The notes under the pieces: generated by a model
Database searches by the model: none
Told to the model about the DNA's origin: nothing
The model's input: the letters and a program-made list of their open reading frames with translations, nothing else
Translations under genes and position numbers: made by a program
Shown here: positions 1-9,408 of the stretch, piece after piece
Position numbering within the stretch: the first letter of the stretch is position 1
Layout of the letters: every line of letters starts with the position of its first letter
DNA from: Neorhizobium alkalisoli
Lineage (GTDB): Bacteria; Pseudomonadota; Alphaproteobacteria; Rhizobiales; Rhizobiaceae
NCBI RefSeq assembly: GCF_002968635.1
Contig: NZ_PVBN01000008.1
Span: 186,001 to 250,000, forward strand
Direction: 5' to 3'
DNA length: 64,000 nucleotides

Positions 1-1
1 C

Positions 2-574
2 GAGCCGGTGAAGATGTCGAAACGTTCCGGCAATTTCGTGACACTGCGCGAAGTGGTCGACGAAGTCGGCCGTGACGCGGTTCGGTTCATGATGCTCTAC
101 CGGAAGAGTTCCGAACCGCTCGACTTCGACTTTGCCAAGGTAACGGAACAATCCAAGGACAATCCGGTCTTCTACGTGCAATACGCCCATGCCCGCTGCG
201 CCTCGGTGTTCCGGCAGGCGCAGAAGGCGTTTCCAGACCTCGATATCGAATCACTCGATCTGGCGGCACATGCCGGCCTGATCTCGGACGAGAACGAGTT
301 GAGGTTGATTGCCAAGCTTGCGGAATATCCCCGAATTGTTGAGGCCGCAGCCCTTGCGCAGGAGCCGCATCGACTTGCATTTTACCTTTATGATCTGGCA
401 AGTTCCTTCCATGGCCATTGGAGCAAAGGCTCCGAAAATGCCGACTTACGCTTTGTTAACGATAAGAACCGACAATTGAGCGTCGCCAGGCTTGGGCTGG
501 TGCACGCTGTCGCCTCTGTCCTGAAGTCGGGACTTGCTATAACAGGCACAGCAGCACCAGAAGAAATGCGCTAG
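2..574 (+). CDS. argS: Arginyl-tRNA synthetase, C-terminal part (cut by window start)
   Basis: This is the carboxy-terminal ~190 residues of ArgRS, which charges tRNA-Arg in the cytoplasm. The reading frame is open to the left edge, so the start codon lies outside. The first visible residues, [12 protein letters not shown], contain the class I KMSK signature loop. The remainder ([13 protein letters not shown] onward, then a helical segment ending with a TAG stop) fits the DALR anticodon-binding domain of the family. The next gene is the SPOR protein on the same strand, an arrangement common in rhizobia. Identification is secure; only the missing N-terminus limits it. Confidence 0.95.
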   Translation, partial: EPVKMSKRSGNFVTLREVVDEVGRDAVRFMMLYRKSSEPLDFDFAKVTEQSKDNPVFYVQYAHARCASVFRQAQKAFPDLDIESLDLAAHAGLISDENELRLIAKLAEYPRIVEAAALAQEPHRLAFYLYDLASSFHGHWSKGSENADLRFVNDKNRQLSVARLGLVHAVASVLKSGLAITGTAAPEEMR

Positions 575-639
575 AATCGCCACCATTTCCCCACATTGCA
601 CTGGCATATACGTTGTAATGTAGGTGAGTGGACGAGTTA

Positions 640-3600
640 ATGGCAGACAACAATCTTGCGCGTAGCCGGAATGATTTGCCGGATTTCTTTGCCGATGATG
701 ACCCGCTGGCAGAACTCGCCCGCATTGTAGGTTATGAAGATCGGCCCATCACTAAATCGGCGGCGCCGTTGGCCGACGATGCTTATTCGCCTGGTCGCGA
801 ACCTGCGTTTAATCTGGAGGACGAACTCCTGCAGGAGTTCGAGCGCTACGACGCGCCGCGTCTTGACCCGATTCATGACATCAGCATCGACGACGTGCCG
901 CATGCCGCTCCTGTCGCGGCTTCGTTTGCCGAGCCGGATTTCGGTCCGGAAATCGACGATGTCATCGACACGGCGGAATTTTCTCCGGCTTTGCTGCCGG
1001 ACGATCACGATGCCTTAAGTGGTGAAACGTTCTCGGTCCGCGACGAGGAGCCTTCGTTCCCGGCCAAAAGCTACGCCGAGAGCTATCTTGATGTGTCCGC
1101 CCCCGAACCTGTTGCTGCCGAGGTTTCGGACGACGATCGCGTCGAACCGGTATTCGATCTGCCCGACCTGCCGGCTGTAGCGGCCGTTTCGGAAGTGCAG
1201 CAAGCGTACGCGGCTGACGAGACCGCCGATCAGTTCGATGATGAATTCGATCTTGCTGCCGAGCTGGAGAGCTCGATCGGCGCCGAATCCGCCGTTGAAG
1301 GCGAGCCGGAAGTAAAGCCGGAGCCGAAAGCGAAGACCGGCTACGTTCCGGGTTTCCGCATGCCGCTTGCGAATTTCAACGTCGCGCGTGCAGCCGAGCC
1401 AGTTCCGCGTCCTCAGTCTCCGGCACCCGAACCGGCAGAAGAAGCCCTGGACCTGCCGGTGCTCGAGGATCTTCCGATTCTGGGCGCCACAACACCCGTC
1501 CACGATGTGCCGGTCGCGGCTGCTCAGACGGCAAAATTCGAGGTGGCTGAAGCCCCGGCTTCCGCTGCCGAGGTGGCTGAGCCTCTTCCTACGGTTTCGG
1601 TCGAACCTTCGGCTGCCGCAACATCTCCGGCCGCGGTTCAGTCGGCATCGAAGGACCGGTTTTCCGAACTTGACGAGCTGATTTACGACGTTCAGCGGTA
1701 TTCGTTTGCCGCTAACGGCGAGAAGCCGGTGTCGCCTCCCGTTGTCGAGGAGACAGCAGCTATTGCCTCAACGCCTGTCGCGAAGCCTGTTGCGGAAGCG
1801 GTCGCACCGGTTGCCGTTGCCCCAGTCGCCGTTGCGCCGGCTGTAGAGGCACGGGCCGCCGAGGATGCGGCGGTCGACGAGTTCGATCCCTTCTCCGACG
1901 ACGAATTCGAGATCGCGCTCGATGATCTTGAACTCGATCTTGCCGAGCTGGTCGTTGAAGATACCGAAAAACAATATGAACAAACGGTTCGAACCGCTCT
2001 GGAAATAGAGACCGCGCCATACAAGCCGGAAATTCCGGTGGCGCGTGCCACACCGTCTGCTGCGGCAACGCCGGTGGTGGAAGCAGAGGTGGTGGAGGAG
2101 GCGGATCTTGTCGCCGAGCTCCCCTTCGATCCCGCCCAGATTGCCGATGCCGAAGACCATGTCGAGGCGATAGCCGAGCTCGATGTACCGTCACTGCCGG
2201 CTGAAGAGCCGGAGCAGACGCCGGCTTATCGTCCGGACTACGATCTCGATATCGACGCTGAATTGGCGACGCTTCTGATGACGCCGGAAAAGGCGCAGCC
2301 GACGCCCGCGCGTAAGCCGGAAATCGATATTGCTTCCCTGGCGCCGGCGACGGCCAATCGTCCTGCCCAGGCGAGCCAGCCGCCAAGCTATTCCGACCTC
2401 GACGACTTCGAGCGGGCGCTGGAAGAGGATTTCCGCCGTAGCCTTACGGCTCCGTTGATGGCGGCCGAACACGAAGAACTGCACTATGGCGAGGCCGATT
2501 ATCTGGCGACCGTGGAAAATGCGCGTCGCTCCGCGGTCAGTCGCTGGGCTGTCCCGCTGGCCATGGTTGGTGTCGTTATTCTCGGCGGCGCCGGTATCTA
2601 TGCATGGTTGGGCAGCAGCGTGCCCGGTAACGTCGCGAGCGGCGAGCCGGTCGTCATTGCCGCTGACATGGACCCGATAAAGGTCGCCCCGGCGAACCCG
2701 GGCGGCAAGACGGTTCCGAACCAGGACAAGGCGGTCTATGACCGTGTTGCAGGCGTTTCGGCTCAGGATCCGAAGCAGCCGACCTTGATCTCCTCCAGCG
2801 AGGAACCGGTCGATGTGGTCCAGAAGACCCTGATGCCCGATTCGCTGCCGCTTGAAGGTGAAGACGAGATTGAGCCGACAGAGGTGGCTGACACCAAGGA
2901 TGCGCGCCTGCTGCCGCAGGATGAACCTCAGCAGACCGCTGCGGCCGAGCAGCCGCCGGTGACCATCATGCCGCGCAAGGTCAAGACGATGATCGTGCGG
3001 CCCGACGGCAAACTTGTCGAGCAGGAAGTTCCTGCTCCTGCGCTTGCCGCCCCGGAGACCACCGAAAAGCTACCGGCAGCCGGCGCAAAGCCGGTGGAGG
3101 TCGCCGCCGTTCCTGCACATCCTCCGGTTTCGGCTCCAGCGACACCCGTTCAAACTCAGCCCGTTGCCGCTCCGCCTGCGCCCGAGCCGGTGAACGCTGC
3201 CAAGCCGGCTCCGGTAACGCCGGCCGCTGCGCCGGCTGCCACCCCGGCGATTGCACCGTCTGCCGTGCCCCCCGTCGAGACTCCAGTTGAGGCGTCGGCT
3301 CCGGCGATCAAGGCACCGGTTCCGAGGGCTCGTCCGGCGGAACAACCGGTCAACGTGGTTGCGGCGGTCACCGACCAGGGCAATGTCCGCGCCCCTGGCC
3401 AGCCTGCTGCGTCCCAACAGGTTGCCTCGGCGCCTGCCCAGGCGGCACCGGTTGGCGAAGGTGGTTACGTGATCCAGATCGCCTCGCTGCCGTCGCAAGC
3501 CGAAGCCCAGAAATCCTATCAGAGCCTGTCGGCGAAATTCGGCAGCGTGATCGGCGGCCGTGGCGTCGACATCAAGGCGGCGGAAGTTGCCGGCAAGGGC

Positions 3601-3702
3601 ACGTTCTATCGCGTCCGCATCCCCGCGGGCGGCAAGAGCGATGCAGTGGCGCTCTGCGAAAAATATCGTGCTGCCGGAGGCAGCTGCCTGGTCGCCAGGT
3701 AG
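640..3702 (+). CDS. Large SPOR-domain membrane protein
   Basis: A predicted 1020-residue inner-membrane protein with a very long acidic, Ala/Pro/Glu-rich cytoplasmic region (residues ~1-635), one transmembrane segment (~637-657, VPLAMVGVVILGGAGIYAWL), a Pro/Ala-rich periplasmic linker, and a C-terminal SPOR domain (~940-1018, beginning GGYVIQIAS). SPOR domains bind denuded septal peptidoglycan, so a role at the division site is likely. I chose ATG at 640 (MADNNLARS) over the in-frame GTG at 628. It lies between argS and nagZ; a terminator follows. The length is driven by low-complexity linkers. SPOR assignment is sound; the exact division role is inferred. Confidence 0.85.
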   Translation: MADNNLARSRNDLPDFFADDDPLAELARIVGYEDRPITKSAAPLADDAYSPGREPAFNLEDELLQEFERYDAPRLDPIHDISIDDVPHAAPVAASFAEPDFGPEIDDVIDTAEFSPALLPDDHDALSGETFSVRDEEPSFPAKSYAESYLDVSAPEPVAAEVSDDDRVEPVFDLPDLPAVAAVSEVQQAYAADETADQFDDEFDLAAELESSIGAESAVEGEPEVKPEPKAKTGYVPGFRMPLANFNVARAAEPVPRPQSPAPEPAEEALDLPVLEDLPILGATTPVHDVPVAAAQTAKFEVAEAPASAAEVAEPLPTVSVEPSAAATSPAAVQSASKDRFSELDELIYDVQRYSFAANGEKPVSPPVVEETAAIASTPVAKPVAEAVAPVAVAPVAVAPAVEARAAEDAAVDEFDPFSDDEFEIALDDLELDLAELVVEDTEKQYEQTVRTALEIETAPYKPEIPVARATPSAAATPVVEAEVVEEADLVAELPFDPAQIADAEDHVEAIAELDVPSLPAEEPEQTPAYRPDYDLDIDAELATLLMTPEKAQPTPARKPEIDIASLAPATANRPAQASQPPSYSDLDDFERALEEDFRRSLTAPLMAAEHEELHYGEADYLATVENARRSAVSRWAVPLAMVGVVILGGAGIYAWLGSSVPGNVASGEPVVIAADMDPIKVAPANPGGKTVPNQDKAVYDRVAGVSAQDPKQPTLISSSEEPVDVVQKTLMPDSLPLEGEDEIEPTEVADTKDARLLPQDEPQQTAAAEQPPVTIMPRKVKTMIVRPDGKLVEQEVPAPALAAPETTEKLPAAGAKPVEVAAVPAHPPVSAPATPVQTQPVAAPPAPEPVNAAKPAPVTPAAAPAATPAIAPSAVPPVETPVEASAPAIKAPVPRARPAEQPVNVVAAVTDQGNVRAPGQPAASQQVASAPAQAAPVGEGGYVIQIASLPSQAEAQKSYQSLSAKFGSVIGGRGVDIKAAEVAGKGTFYRVRIPAGGKSDAVALCEKYRAAGGSCLVAR

Positions 3703-3724
3703 GTAACGGCAATGAATGGCAAGG

Positions 3725-3748
3725 CGGGGCGCATGGCGCCCCGTTTTT
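3725..3748 (+). terminator. Rho-independent terminator after the SPOR gene
   Basis: Perfect 8-bp stem (CGGGGCGC / GCGCCCCG) with a 3-base loop, followed by TTTTT. It lies 22 bases after the SPOR stop codon and 32 bases before nagZ. Confidence 0.8.
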
Positions 3749-3779
3749 CGTTTCGGCTTCCATCAACTAAGATCGCACC

Positions 3780-4796
3780 ATGACCGAATCAAAAGCCATG
3801 ATCCTGGGCTCCAGTGGCCCGAACCTCACTGCCGACGAGATCGCGCTTTATAGGAATGAACGTCCTTGGGGCTTCATCCTCTTTGCGCGCAACTGCCTTG
3901 AGCCGTCGCAGATTTCCGATCTCGTTGCAGCCATGCGCGATGCCGTCGGGCGGCCCGATGCGCCCGTGCTGATCGATCAGGAGGGTGGACGCGTGCAGCG
4001 CATCCGCCCGCCGATGATCGAGCGTTATCCGTCTGCCGCCGCTCTCGGTGAACTCTACAGACGGGACCGGGACCAGGGACTGCGTGCCGCGTGGCTGATG
4101 TCGCGTCTGCACGCTTTCGACCTCATCAAGCTCGGCATCAACGTAGACTGCCTGCCGGTACTCGATGTGCCGATCGAGGGTGCGAGCAACGTGATCGGCG
4201 ATCGCGCCTATGGCTTCGATCCGAAGACCGTGTCAGACATGGGCCGGGCTGCCGCCGCGGGGCTGAAGGCCGGTGGTGTGCTGCCGGTCATGAAGCATAT
4301 CCCGGGCCATGGGCGCGGCATGGCGGATTCCCACCATGAGTTGCCGGTCGTCGCCGCCTCCCGGGCCGAGCTCGAAGCGCACGATTTCCAGCCCTTCATC
4401 GCCCTCAAGGACGAGCTGATGGCGATGAGCGCCCATATAGTCTTTACGGCGATCGATCCGGATGAGCCGGCGACCATTTCCCGAAAGGTGATCGAGGAAA
4501 TCATCCGCGGCCATATCGGCTTCGACGGCCTTCTGATGTCAGACGACACCTCGATGAACGCCCTGAAGGGTACGATCGGAGAGCGTGCGGCCAGAATCGT
4601 TGGGGGCGGCTGCGATATTGTCTTGCATTGCAACGGCGTCATGGAAGAAATGAAGGCCGTGGTGAAGGAGGCGATCCCGCTCGCCGGCGAGGCGCTCAGG
4701 CGCGCCGAAGCGGTCGAGAGAGCCTTCGGGCCAGGTGACGGGGCTGACGAATCGGCTCTGCGTGCCGAGTTTCATGGGCTGCTTGCCGTCTCCTGA
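3780..4796 (+). CDS. nagZ: Beta-N-acetylhexosaminidase (GH3)
   Basis: NagZ is a cytoplasmic family-3 glycoside hydrolase that removes terminal GlcNAc from anhydromuropeptides during cell-wall recycling. At 338 residues it has the normal single-domain bacterial NagZ length. The catalytic-loop motif KHIPGHGRG (residues ~171-179) and the nucleophile context MSDDTSM (Asp around 254) are both present, as is the substrate-binding segment IDQEGGRVQRI. It starts with ATG after a terminator and is followed 27 bases later by scpA. NagZ next to scpA-scpB is a conserved alphaproteobacterial order. Confidence 0.95.
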   Translation: MTESKAMILGSSGPNLTADEIALYRNERPWGFILFARNCLEPSQISDLVAAMRDAVGRPDAPVLIDQEGGRVQRIRPPMIERYPSAAALGELYRRDRDQGLRAAWLMSRLHAFDLIKLGINVDCLPVLDVPIEGASNVIGDRAYGFDPKTVSDMGRAAAAGLKAGGVLPVMKHIPGHGRGMADSHHELPVVAASRAELEAHDFQPFIALKDELMAMSAHIVFTAIDPDEPATISRKVIEEIIRGHIGFDGLLMSDDTSMNALKGTIGERAARIVGGGCDIVLHCNGVMEEMKAVVKEAIPLAGEALRRAEAVERAFGPGDGADESALRAEFHGLLAVS

Positions 4797-4823
4797 CGGC
4801 GACGGACAGGGTGAGGTTGAGGA

Positions 4824-5672
4824 ATGGCCGTGACGACATCGCAGAATGCCATTCCGATGGACAAGTTGTGGCAGGAGCCGGAACGGGCTGCGGACGATCC
4901 GGCCCTGGTGATCGATGTCGGCGGGTTTGAAGGTCCGCTCGACCTGCTGCTACATCTCGCCCGCAATCAGAAGGTCGATCTGGCCCGCATTTCCGTGCTG
5001 GCGCTGGCAGAGCAATATCTCCAGTTCGTCGAGAGTGCCAGGCGGGTGCGCATAGAGCTGGCGGCCGATTACCTCGTGATGGCGGCCTGGCTGGCATATC
5101 TGAAATCCAAGCTCCTGATACCGCAGCAGGCACGGGGCGATGACGGTCCGAGCGGCGAGGAGATGGCTGCAACACTCGCTTTCCGCCTGAAGCGGCTGGA
5201 GGCGATGCGGGAAGCGGCGACGCGGCTCGTCAATCGCAACCGGCTGGGGCGCGACGTATTTGCCCGCGGGGCGCCGGAGCATATTCCGCATCGCGTGCAG
5301 TCTGCCTATGATGCCTCGCTCTACGACCTGCTCTCGGCCTACGCCAATCTGCGGCAACGCGGCGCCGTCACGCAGGTGACGATCGAGAAGCGCAAGGTCT
5401 GGTCGCTGGCCGATGCCCGCAACCTGTTGACCCGGATGCTTGGCGAAATCGCCGACTGGACAGCACTCCAGCACTATCTGTTGCCCTATCTGCCGCCGGA
5501 GGACCGGATTACTGCAACTGCGAGCGCCTTTGCCGCCTCGCTGGAACTGGTGCGCGAGGGCAAGCTTGAAATGCGCCAGGACGGAGCGTTTCAGCCGATC
5601 TACCTGCGCAAAGGGCAACTGTCGGGGACGATGAAGCCCGTGCTGCAAGCCGTCGCGGGAGAGGTCGATTGA
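4824..5672 (+). CDS. scpA: Segregation and condensation protein A
   Basis: ScpA is the kleisin subunit that bridges Smc heads and, with ScpB, forms the condensin complex for chromosome compaction and segregation. The 282-residue product has the family N-terminal region FEGPLDLLLHLARNQKVDL and the helical YLVMAAWLAYLKSKLLI segment. The C-terminal part (ALRE-like winged helix, EGKLEMRQDGAFQPIYLR) would bind the Smc head. It overlaps scpB by four bases, indicating translational coupling. Confidence 0.96.
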   Translation: MAVTTSQNAIPMDKLWQEPERAADDPALVIDVGGFEGPLDLLLHLARNQKVDLARISVLALAEQYLQFVESARRVRIELAADYLVMAAWLAYLKSKLLIPQQARGDDGPSGEEMAATLAFRLKRLEAMREAATRLVNRNRLGRDVFARGAPEHIPHRVQSAYDASLYDLLSAYANLRQRGAVTQVTIEKRKVWSLADARNLLTRMLGEIADWTALQHYLLPYLPPEDRITATASAFAASLELVREGKLEMRQDGAFQPIYLRKGQLSGTMKPVLQAVAGEVD

Positions 5673-6385
5673 CGCCCGACCAGGATGACGATTTGCCGAT
5701 GCTGGAAGCCGAAGAAGGCGAAATCGAGCGGATGTCGCTGATCGAGGTCGAGCGGATAGCGGAAGCGTTGGTCTTTGCCTCTGCCGAGCCGGTTTCAGAA
5801 GCCTTTCTTTCCGAACGCCTGCCGCGCGGCACGGATGTCGGCGCGGTGATGCGCCGGCTGATGGAGGTCTATGCGCCCCGTGGCGTCAATCTCATCAGGA
5901 CCGGCGAACGTTGGGCCTTCCGCACGGCAGCAGACCTCTCCTTCGTCATCCGCAAGGATGAGAACGAGGCGAAGAAACTATCGCGGGCGGCGCTCGAAGT
6001 GCTTGCCATCATCGCCTATCACCAGCCCGTCACACGCGCCGAGATCGAGGAGATCCGCGGCGTTCAGACGTCCAAGGGCACGCTCGACGTGTTGATGGAA
6101 GCCGGCTGGGTGCGTTTCCGCGGTCGCCGCCGGACGCCGGGGCGCCCGGTGACGCTCGGCACGACGGTGGAATTCCTCGACCATTTCGGCCTGGAGGAGC
6201 TGCGCGACCTGCCGGGTCTCGAAGAATTGAAGGGAGCGGGACTTCTCTCCGGCCGGATCCCGCCGGGCTTTGCCATACCGATCCCGCAGAATGTCGACGA
6301 TCTCGCCGAGGATGAAGATCCGATCACGCAACTCGATCTCGAGGAGCTTGGACTCTTGACACCCGGCGGAGAAGCGGACGAATAG
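5669..6385 (+). CDS. scpB: Segregation and condensation protein B
   Basis: ScpB dimerises and binds ScpA in the Smc condensin complex. The product has two winged-helix domains; IEVERIAEALVFASAEPVSE and LEVLAIIAYHQPVTRAEIEE are highly typical. The listed start is TTG overlapping the scpA stop (TTGA), with GGGAGAGG just upstream. An in-frame ATG ten codons later (5699) is the alternative, and the first residues (TPDQDDDLP) are not conserved enough to decide. The acidic C-terminus is common in alphaproteobacterial ScpB. Confidence 0.94.
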   Translation: MTPDQDDDLPMLEAEEGEIERMSLIEVERIAEALVFASAEPVSEAFLSERLPRGTDVGAVMRRLMEVYAPRGVNLIRTGERWAFRTAADLSFVIRKDENEAKKLSRAALEVLAIIAYHQPVTRAEIEEIRGVQTSKGTLDVLMEAGWVRFRGRRRTPGRPVTLGTTVEFLDHFGLEELRDLPGLEELKGAGLLSGRIPPGFAIPIPQNVDDLAEDEDPITQLDLEELGLLTPGGEADE

Positions 6386-6434
6386 CGTCGAACTGTAAAA
6401 ACAGCCCGGACTGCGGGTGCGAACGGGCATTGTC

Positions 6435-7529
6435 ATGACTATTCAGGCGGCCAGCGGGGAGACCAGACGAAAGACCGGCGTTACGTTCGCCTCCCGCCTG
6501 GCCTTCGAGGACATCCGGCATTCCTACCATGGTAAGGAAACGATTCGGGGCATCTCGCTTGCGGCCGAGCCCGGCGAAGTCCTGTGCCTGCTTGGGCCGT
6601 CCGGTTCGGGCAAGACGACCTTGCTGCGGATTGCCGCCGGTTTGGAAGCGCAAAGCCATGGCCGGATCGTCATCGATGGCCGGGAAATGGCCGGCCCTCA
6701 AGATTTTCTGCCTCCGGAAAAACGTGGCGTCGGGCTGATGTTCCAGGACTTCGCGCTCTTTCCGCATATGACTGTGCTGGAAAACGTCCGCTTCGGATTG
6801 ACGGCGCTGTCCGCGAAAGAGGCAGTCGCGGAAGCCGGAGCGGCATTGGAGCGTGTCGGCTTGTGGCATCATGCGACAAAATATCCCCACGCTCTCTCGG
6901 GCGGGGAGCAGCAGCGCGTCGCGCTGGCGCGTGCGCTCGCTCCGCGGCCGGGCGTCCTTCTTATGGACGAGCCCTTTTCCGGCCTCGATTCCAGGTTAAA
7001 GGATACCATCCGGACTGACACTTTGACGATCCTGAAGGAGAGCCGCGCAACAGCGATCGTTGTCACGCATGATGCCGAGGAGGCGATGCGGATGGCAGAC
7101 CGGATTGCGCTTCTGAAGGACGGATGTCTTGTGCAACTGGGCGCGCCGGCTGATCTCTACAGCAGCCCTTGCAGCTTGTTTGCGGCAGCTTTCTTCTCGG
7201 AAATCAACGAGTTGTCGGGTATCGTGAGGAATGGCGCGGTGGAGACGCCGCTAGGGACTGCGCCGGCAGAAGGGTTGGCTGAAGGCAGTACGGTCTCCGT
7301 AGCGGTAAGACTGTCCGACGTCGATGTTGCCGCTGAAGGGGGCGCTATCGAGGCCCGTATCCTGTCGCGCAGGTTCCTCGGCGTCGTGGAGTTGCTCACT
7401 CTCGCGGTTGCCGGAGCAGACGATCCGATCCGCGCCCGGGTTCGCGCCGGACGGCTTGCGCCGGGGGTAAACGATGTCGTTGTAACGGTCGCCCCCCGAG
7501 ACATTTTGGTGTTTGAAAAAGCACCATAA
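6435..7529 (+). CDS. ABC transporter ATP-binding protein (FbpC/PotA-like), orphan
   Basis: A 364-residue ABC ATPase with Walker A GPSGSGKTT (residues ~54-62), signature LSGGEQQR (~153-160), Walker B LLMDEP, and a C-terminal TOBE-like accessory domain (~250-360). This architecture belongs to the ferric iron/spermidine/sulfate importer family, whose ATPase powers substrate uptake. No permease or binding-protein gene is adjacent: scpB lies upstream and tatA downstream. The substrate therefore cannot be inferred. I chose ATG 6435 (MTIQAASGE); an in-frame GTG at 6417 is possible. Confidence 0.8.
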   Translation: MTIQAASGETRRKTGVTFASRLAFEDIRHSYHGKETIRGISLAAEPGEVLCLLGPSGSGKTTLLRIAAGLEAQSHGRIVIDGREMAGPQDFLPPEKRGVGLMFQDFALFPHMTVLENVRFGLTALSAKEAVAEAGAALERVGLWHHATKYPHALSGGEQQRVALARALAPRPGVLLMDEPFSGLDSRLKDTIRTDTLTILKESRATAIVVTHDAEEAMRMADRIALLKDGCLVQLGAPADLYSSPCSLFAAAFFSEINELSGIVRNGAVETPLGTAPAEGLAEGSTVSVAVRLSDVDVAAEGGAIEARILSRRFLGVVELLTLAVAGADDPIRARVRAGRLAPGVNDVVVTVAPRDILVFEKAP

Positions 7530-7568
7530 AGAGCTTACATCGATAATACGTTTCTTATGGAGTAGACT

Positions 7569-7790
7569 ATGGGTTCTTTTAGTGTGTGGCACTGGCTGAT
7601 CGTTCTGGTCATCGTGCTCGTTCTCTTCGGACGCGGCAAGATTCCGGAATTGATGGGCGACGTCGCAAAAGGCATCAAGAGCTTCAAGAAGGGCATCACC
7701 GACGACGATGCTTCCGAAGCAAATGGTACGACGACTGCAAAGACGGTCGATCACAAGCCGGACGAGGCCAAGGAAACGACCCGGTCCTGA
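7569..7790 (+). CDS. tatA: Sec-independent translocase subunit TatA
   Basis: TatA forms the pore-like assembly of the twin-arginine translocase that exports folded proteins. The 73-residue product has a single N-terminal membrane helix ([20 protein letters not shown]), the conserved FGRGKIPEL hinge, an amphipathic helix ([13 protein letters not shown]) and an acidic tail. A GGAG Shine-Dalgarno precedes the ATG. It is followed by tatB and tatC in the usual operon order. Confidence 0.96.
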   Translation: MGSFSVWHWLIVLVIVLVLFGRGKIPELMGDVAKGIKSFKKGITDDDASEANGTTTAKTVDHKPDEAKETTRS

Positions 7791-7823
7791 TAACGGTGAC
7801 CGGGCTCCAGGAGCCTCATTAGC

Positions 7824-8534
7824 ATGCTTGATATCGGCTGGACCGAGCTACTTGTCATTGCGATCGTTCTTATCGTCGTCGTAGGTCCCAAGGACTTGCC
7901 GCCCATGCTGAGGGCGTTTGGCAAGATGACGGCTAATTTGCGCAAGATGGCGGGTGATTTTCGAACGCAATTCGACGAGGCATTGCGCGAATCGGAACTT
8001 GACGACGTCCGCAAGACGATCTCCGATGCACAACGGCTGAACCCGACCAACGCACTACGGGATGCCATCAATCCGCTGCGGCAGATGGGCGAGGAGATCA
8101 GGGCCGACCTGCAGAAGACGACCCATGTGGCGACGCCTGCTGCTGTTCCGACCGACATCGAGGCTCGGCAGGCGGTAGAGGGCGTAGCGACCGGCGAGCC
8201 GGCAGCCGAAGCGGAAACCGCGGCAAGTTTTCCGGCACCGTCCATGACCCTGCCGTCGACCGCGCCGCCGATCTCTGCGCCAGCCTCGGCGCCTGTCCAG
8301 CCGGCGGTTGCGACCACCGAAGCTCCGGCCGAAAAGCCGAAGCCGTCCCGCAGGAATACCGCCAAGGCCAAGCCTGCTGCGGCTGAACCGGCAACCACGG
8401 AAGTCGCGGCTCCAAAGCCGCCGCGCAGCCGCGCTGCAAGGCCGGCCCCGCAGGCTGTCGAGGAGATTGCCATCAAAGCGCCGACTCGCAAGCGCGCGAC
8501 GAAGAAGACCGATACGCCGAAGGGTGACGCATGA
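7824..8534 (+). CDS. tatB: Sec-independent translocase subunit TatB
   Basis: TatB works with TatC as the receptor for twin-arginine signal peptides. The N-terminus MLDIGWTELLVIAIVLIVVV and GPKDLPPMLRAFGK are diagnostic of TatB rather than TatA. A ~90-residue amphipathic region follows. The last ~100 residues are Ala/Pro/Lys-rich, making this 236-residue protein longer than the E. coli protein (171), as usual in rhizobia. An AGGAG ribosome site lies upstream. The stop overlaps the tatC start by four bases (ATGA). Confidence 0.95.
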   Translation: MLDIGWTELLVIAIVLIVVVGPKDLPPMLRAFGKMTANLRKMAGDFRTQFDEALRESELDDVRKTISDAQRLNPTNALRDAINPLRQMGEEIRADLQKTTHVATPAAVPTDIEARQAVEGVATGEPAAEAETAASFPAPSMTLPSTAPPISAPASAPVQPAVATTEAPAEKPKPSRRNTAKAKPAAAEPATTEVAAPKPPRSRAARPAPQAVEEIAIKAPTRKRATKKTDTPKGDA

Positions 8535-9355
8535 GCGGTGACTATCAGGACAAACCGCAGCCGCTCATCGAGCATCTGATGGAGCTGCGCACCCGATTGA
8601 TGTGGTCGATCGGGGCGTTTTTCGTCGCTTTCGTGGCCTGCTTCTTCTTCGCCAAGCAGCTCTTCAACCTGCTTGTCGTCCCGTACAAATGGGCGGTCGT
8701 GTGGGCGGGACTCGATCTGGCGAAGTCCGAACTGATCTATACTGCACCGCAGGAGTTCTTCTTCACCCAGGTGAAGGTGGCAATGTTCGGCGCATTGGTG
8801 ATCGCATTTCCGGTTATCGCCTCGCAGCTTTACAAGTTCGTGGCGCCCGGGCTCTACAAGAACGAGCGGGCGGCCTTTCTGCCGTTCCTCGTCGCGTCCC
8901 CGATCCTTTTCTTGATGGGCGGCGCGCTGGTTTATTTCTTCTTTACGCCGATGGTCATGTGGTTCTTCCTCGCCATGCAGCAGGCGCCAGGGGAGGGTGA
9001 TGTCGCCATCTCGCTGCTGCCGCGGGTGTCTGAGTATCTGAGCCTGATCATGACGCTGGTCCTGTCCTTCGGCCTGGTTTTCCAGCTTCCGGTCGTCACG
9101 ACGCTGCTCGCGCGTGTCGGGCTGCTGACCAGCCAGTGGCTCCGGGAAAAGCGCAAATTCGCGATCGTCCTCGCCTTTGTGGTTGCCGCCGTGCTCACGC
9201 CACCGGACCCGATGTCTCAGATCGGTCTTGCGCTGCCAACCATCCTTCTCTACGAGATTTCCATCTACGCCGCACGACTCGTCGAGCGCAAACGTGCTGA
9301 CCAAGCCCTTGCTGAGCAAGCCTCTTCGGACGTTGCGGAGACGGAAAAGGCTTAG
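8531..9355 (+). CDS. tatC: Sec-independent translocase subunit TatC
   Basis: TatC is the core multi-spanning receptor of the Tat translocase. The 274-residue sequence begins with the conserved [14 protein letters not shown] segment before the first membrane helix, and six hydrophobic helices can be traced. The [15 protein letters not shown] and [16 protein letters not shown] ([12 protein letters not shown]) stretches match family signatures. It starts inside the tatB stop and lies 53 bases before serS, probably in the same transcript. Confidence 0.96.
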   Translation: MSGDYQDKPQPLIEHLMELRTRLMWSIGAFFVAFVACFFFAKQLFNLLVVPYKWAVVWAGLDLAKSELIYTAPQEFFFTQVKVAMFGALVIAFPVIASQLYKFVAPGLYKNERAAFLPFLVASPILFLMGGALVYFFFTPMVMWFFLAMQQAPGEGDVAISLLPRVSEYLSLIMTLVLSFGLVFQLPVVTTLLARVGLLTSQWLREKRKFAIVLAFVVAAVLTPPDPMSQIGLALPTILLYEISIYAARLVERKRADQALAEQASSDVAETEKA

Positions 9356-9408
9356 CCTCCCGGTCCTGCTTGCGAGTTGGCGGCATCACGCTTCAAAGGC
9401 AAGGAACG

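Noticed and set aside
1300..3450. Ala/Pro/Glu-rich repeats of the SPOR protein as a possible tandem-repeat array
   Set aside because: They are irregular low-complexity linker sequence with no fixed repeat unit.
7751..9319. 522-codon minus-strand frame opposite tatB and tatC
   Set aside because: Antisense to well-identified tat genes; no ribosome site or recognisable domain.
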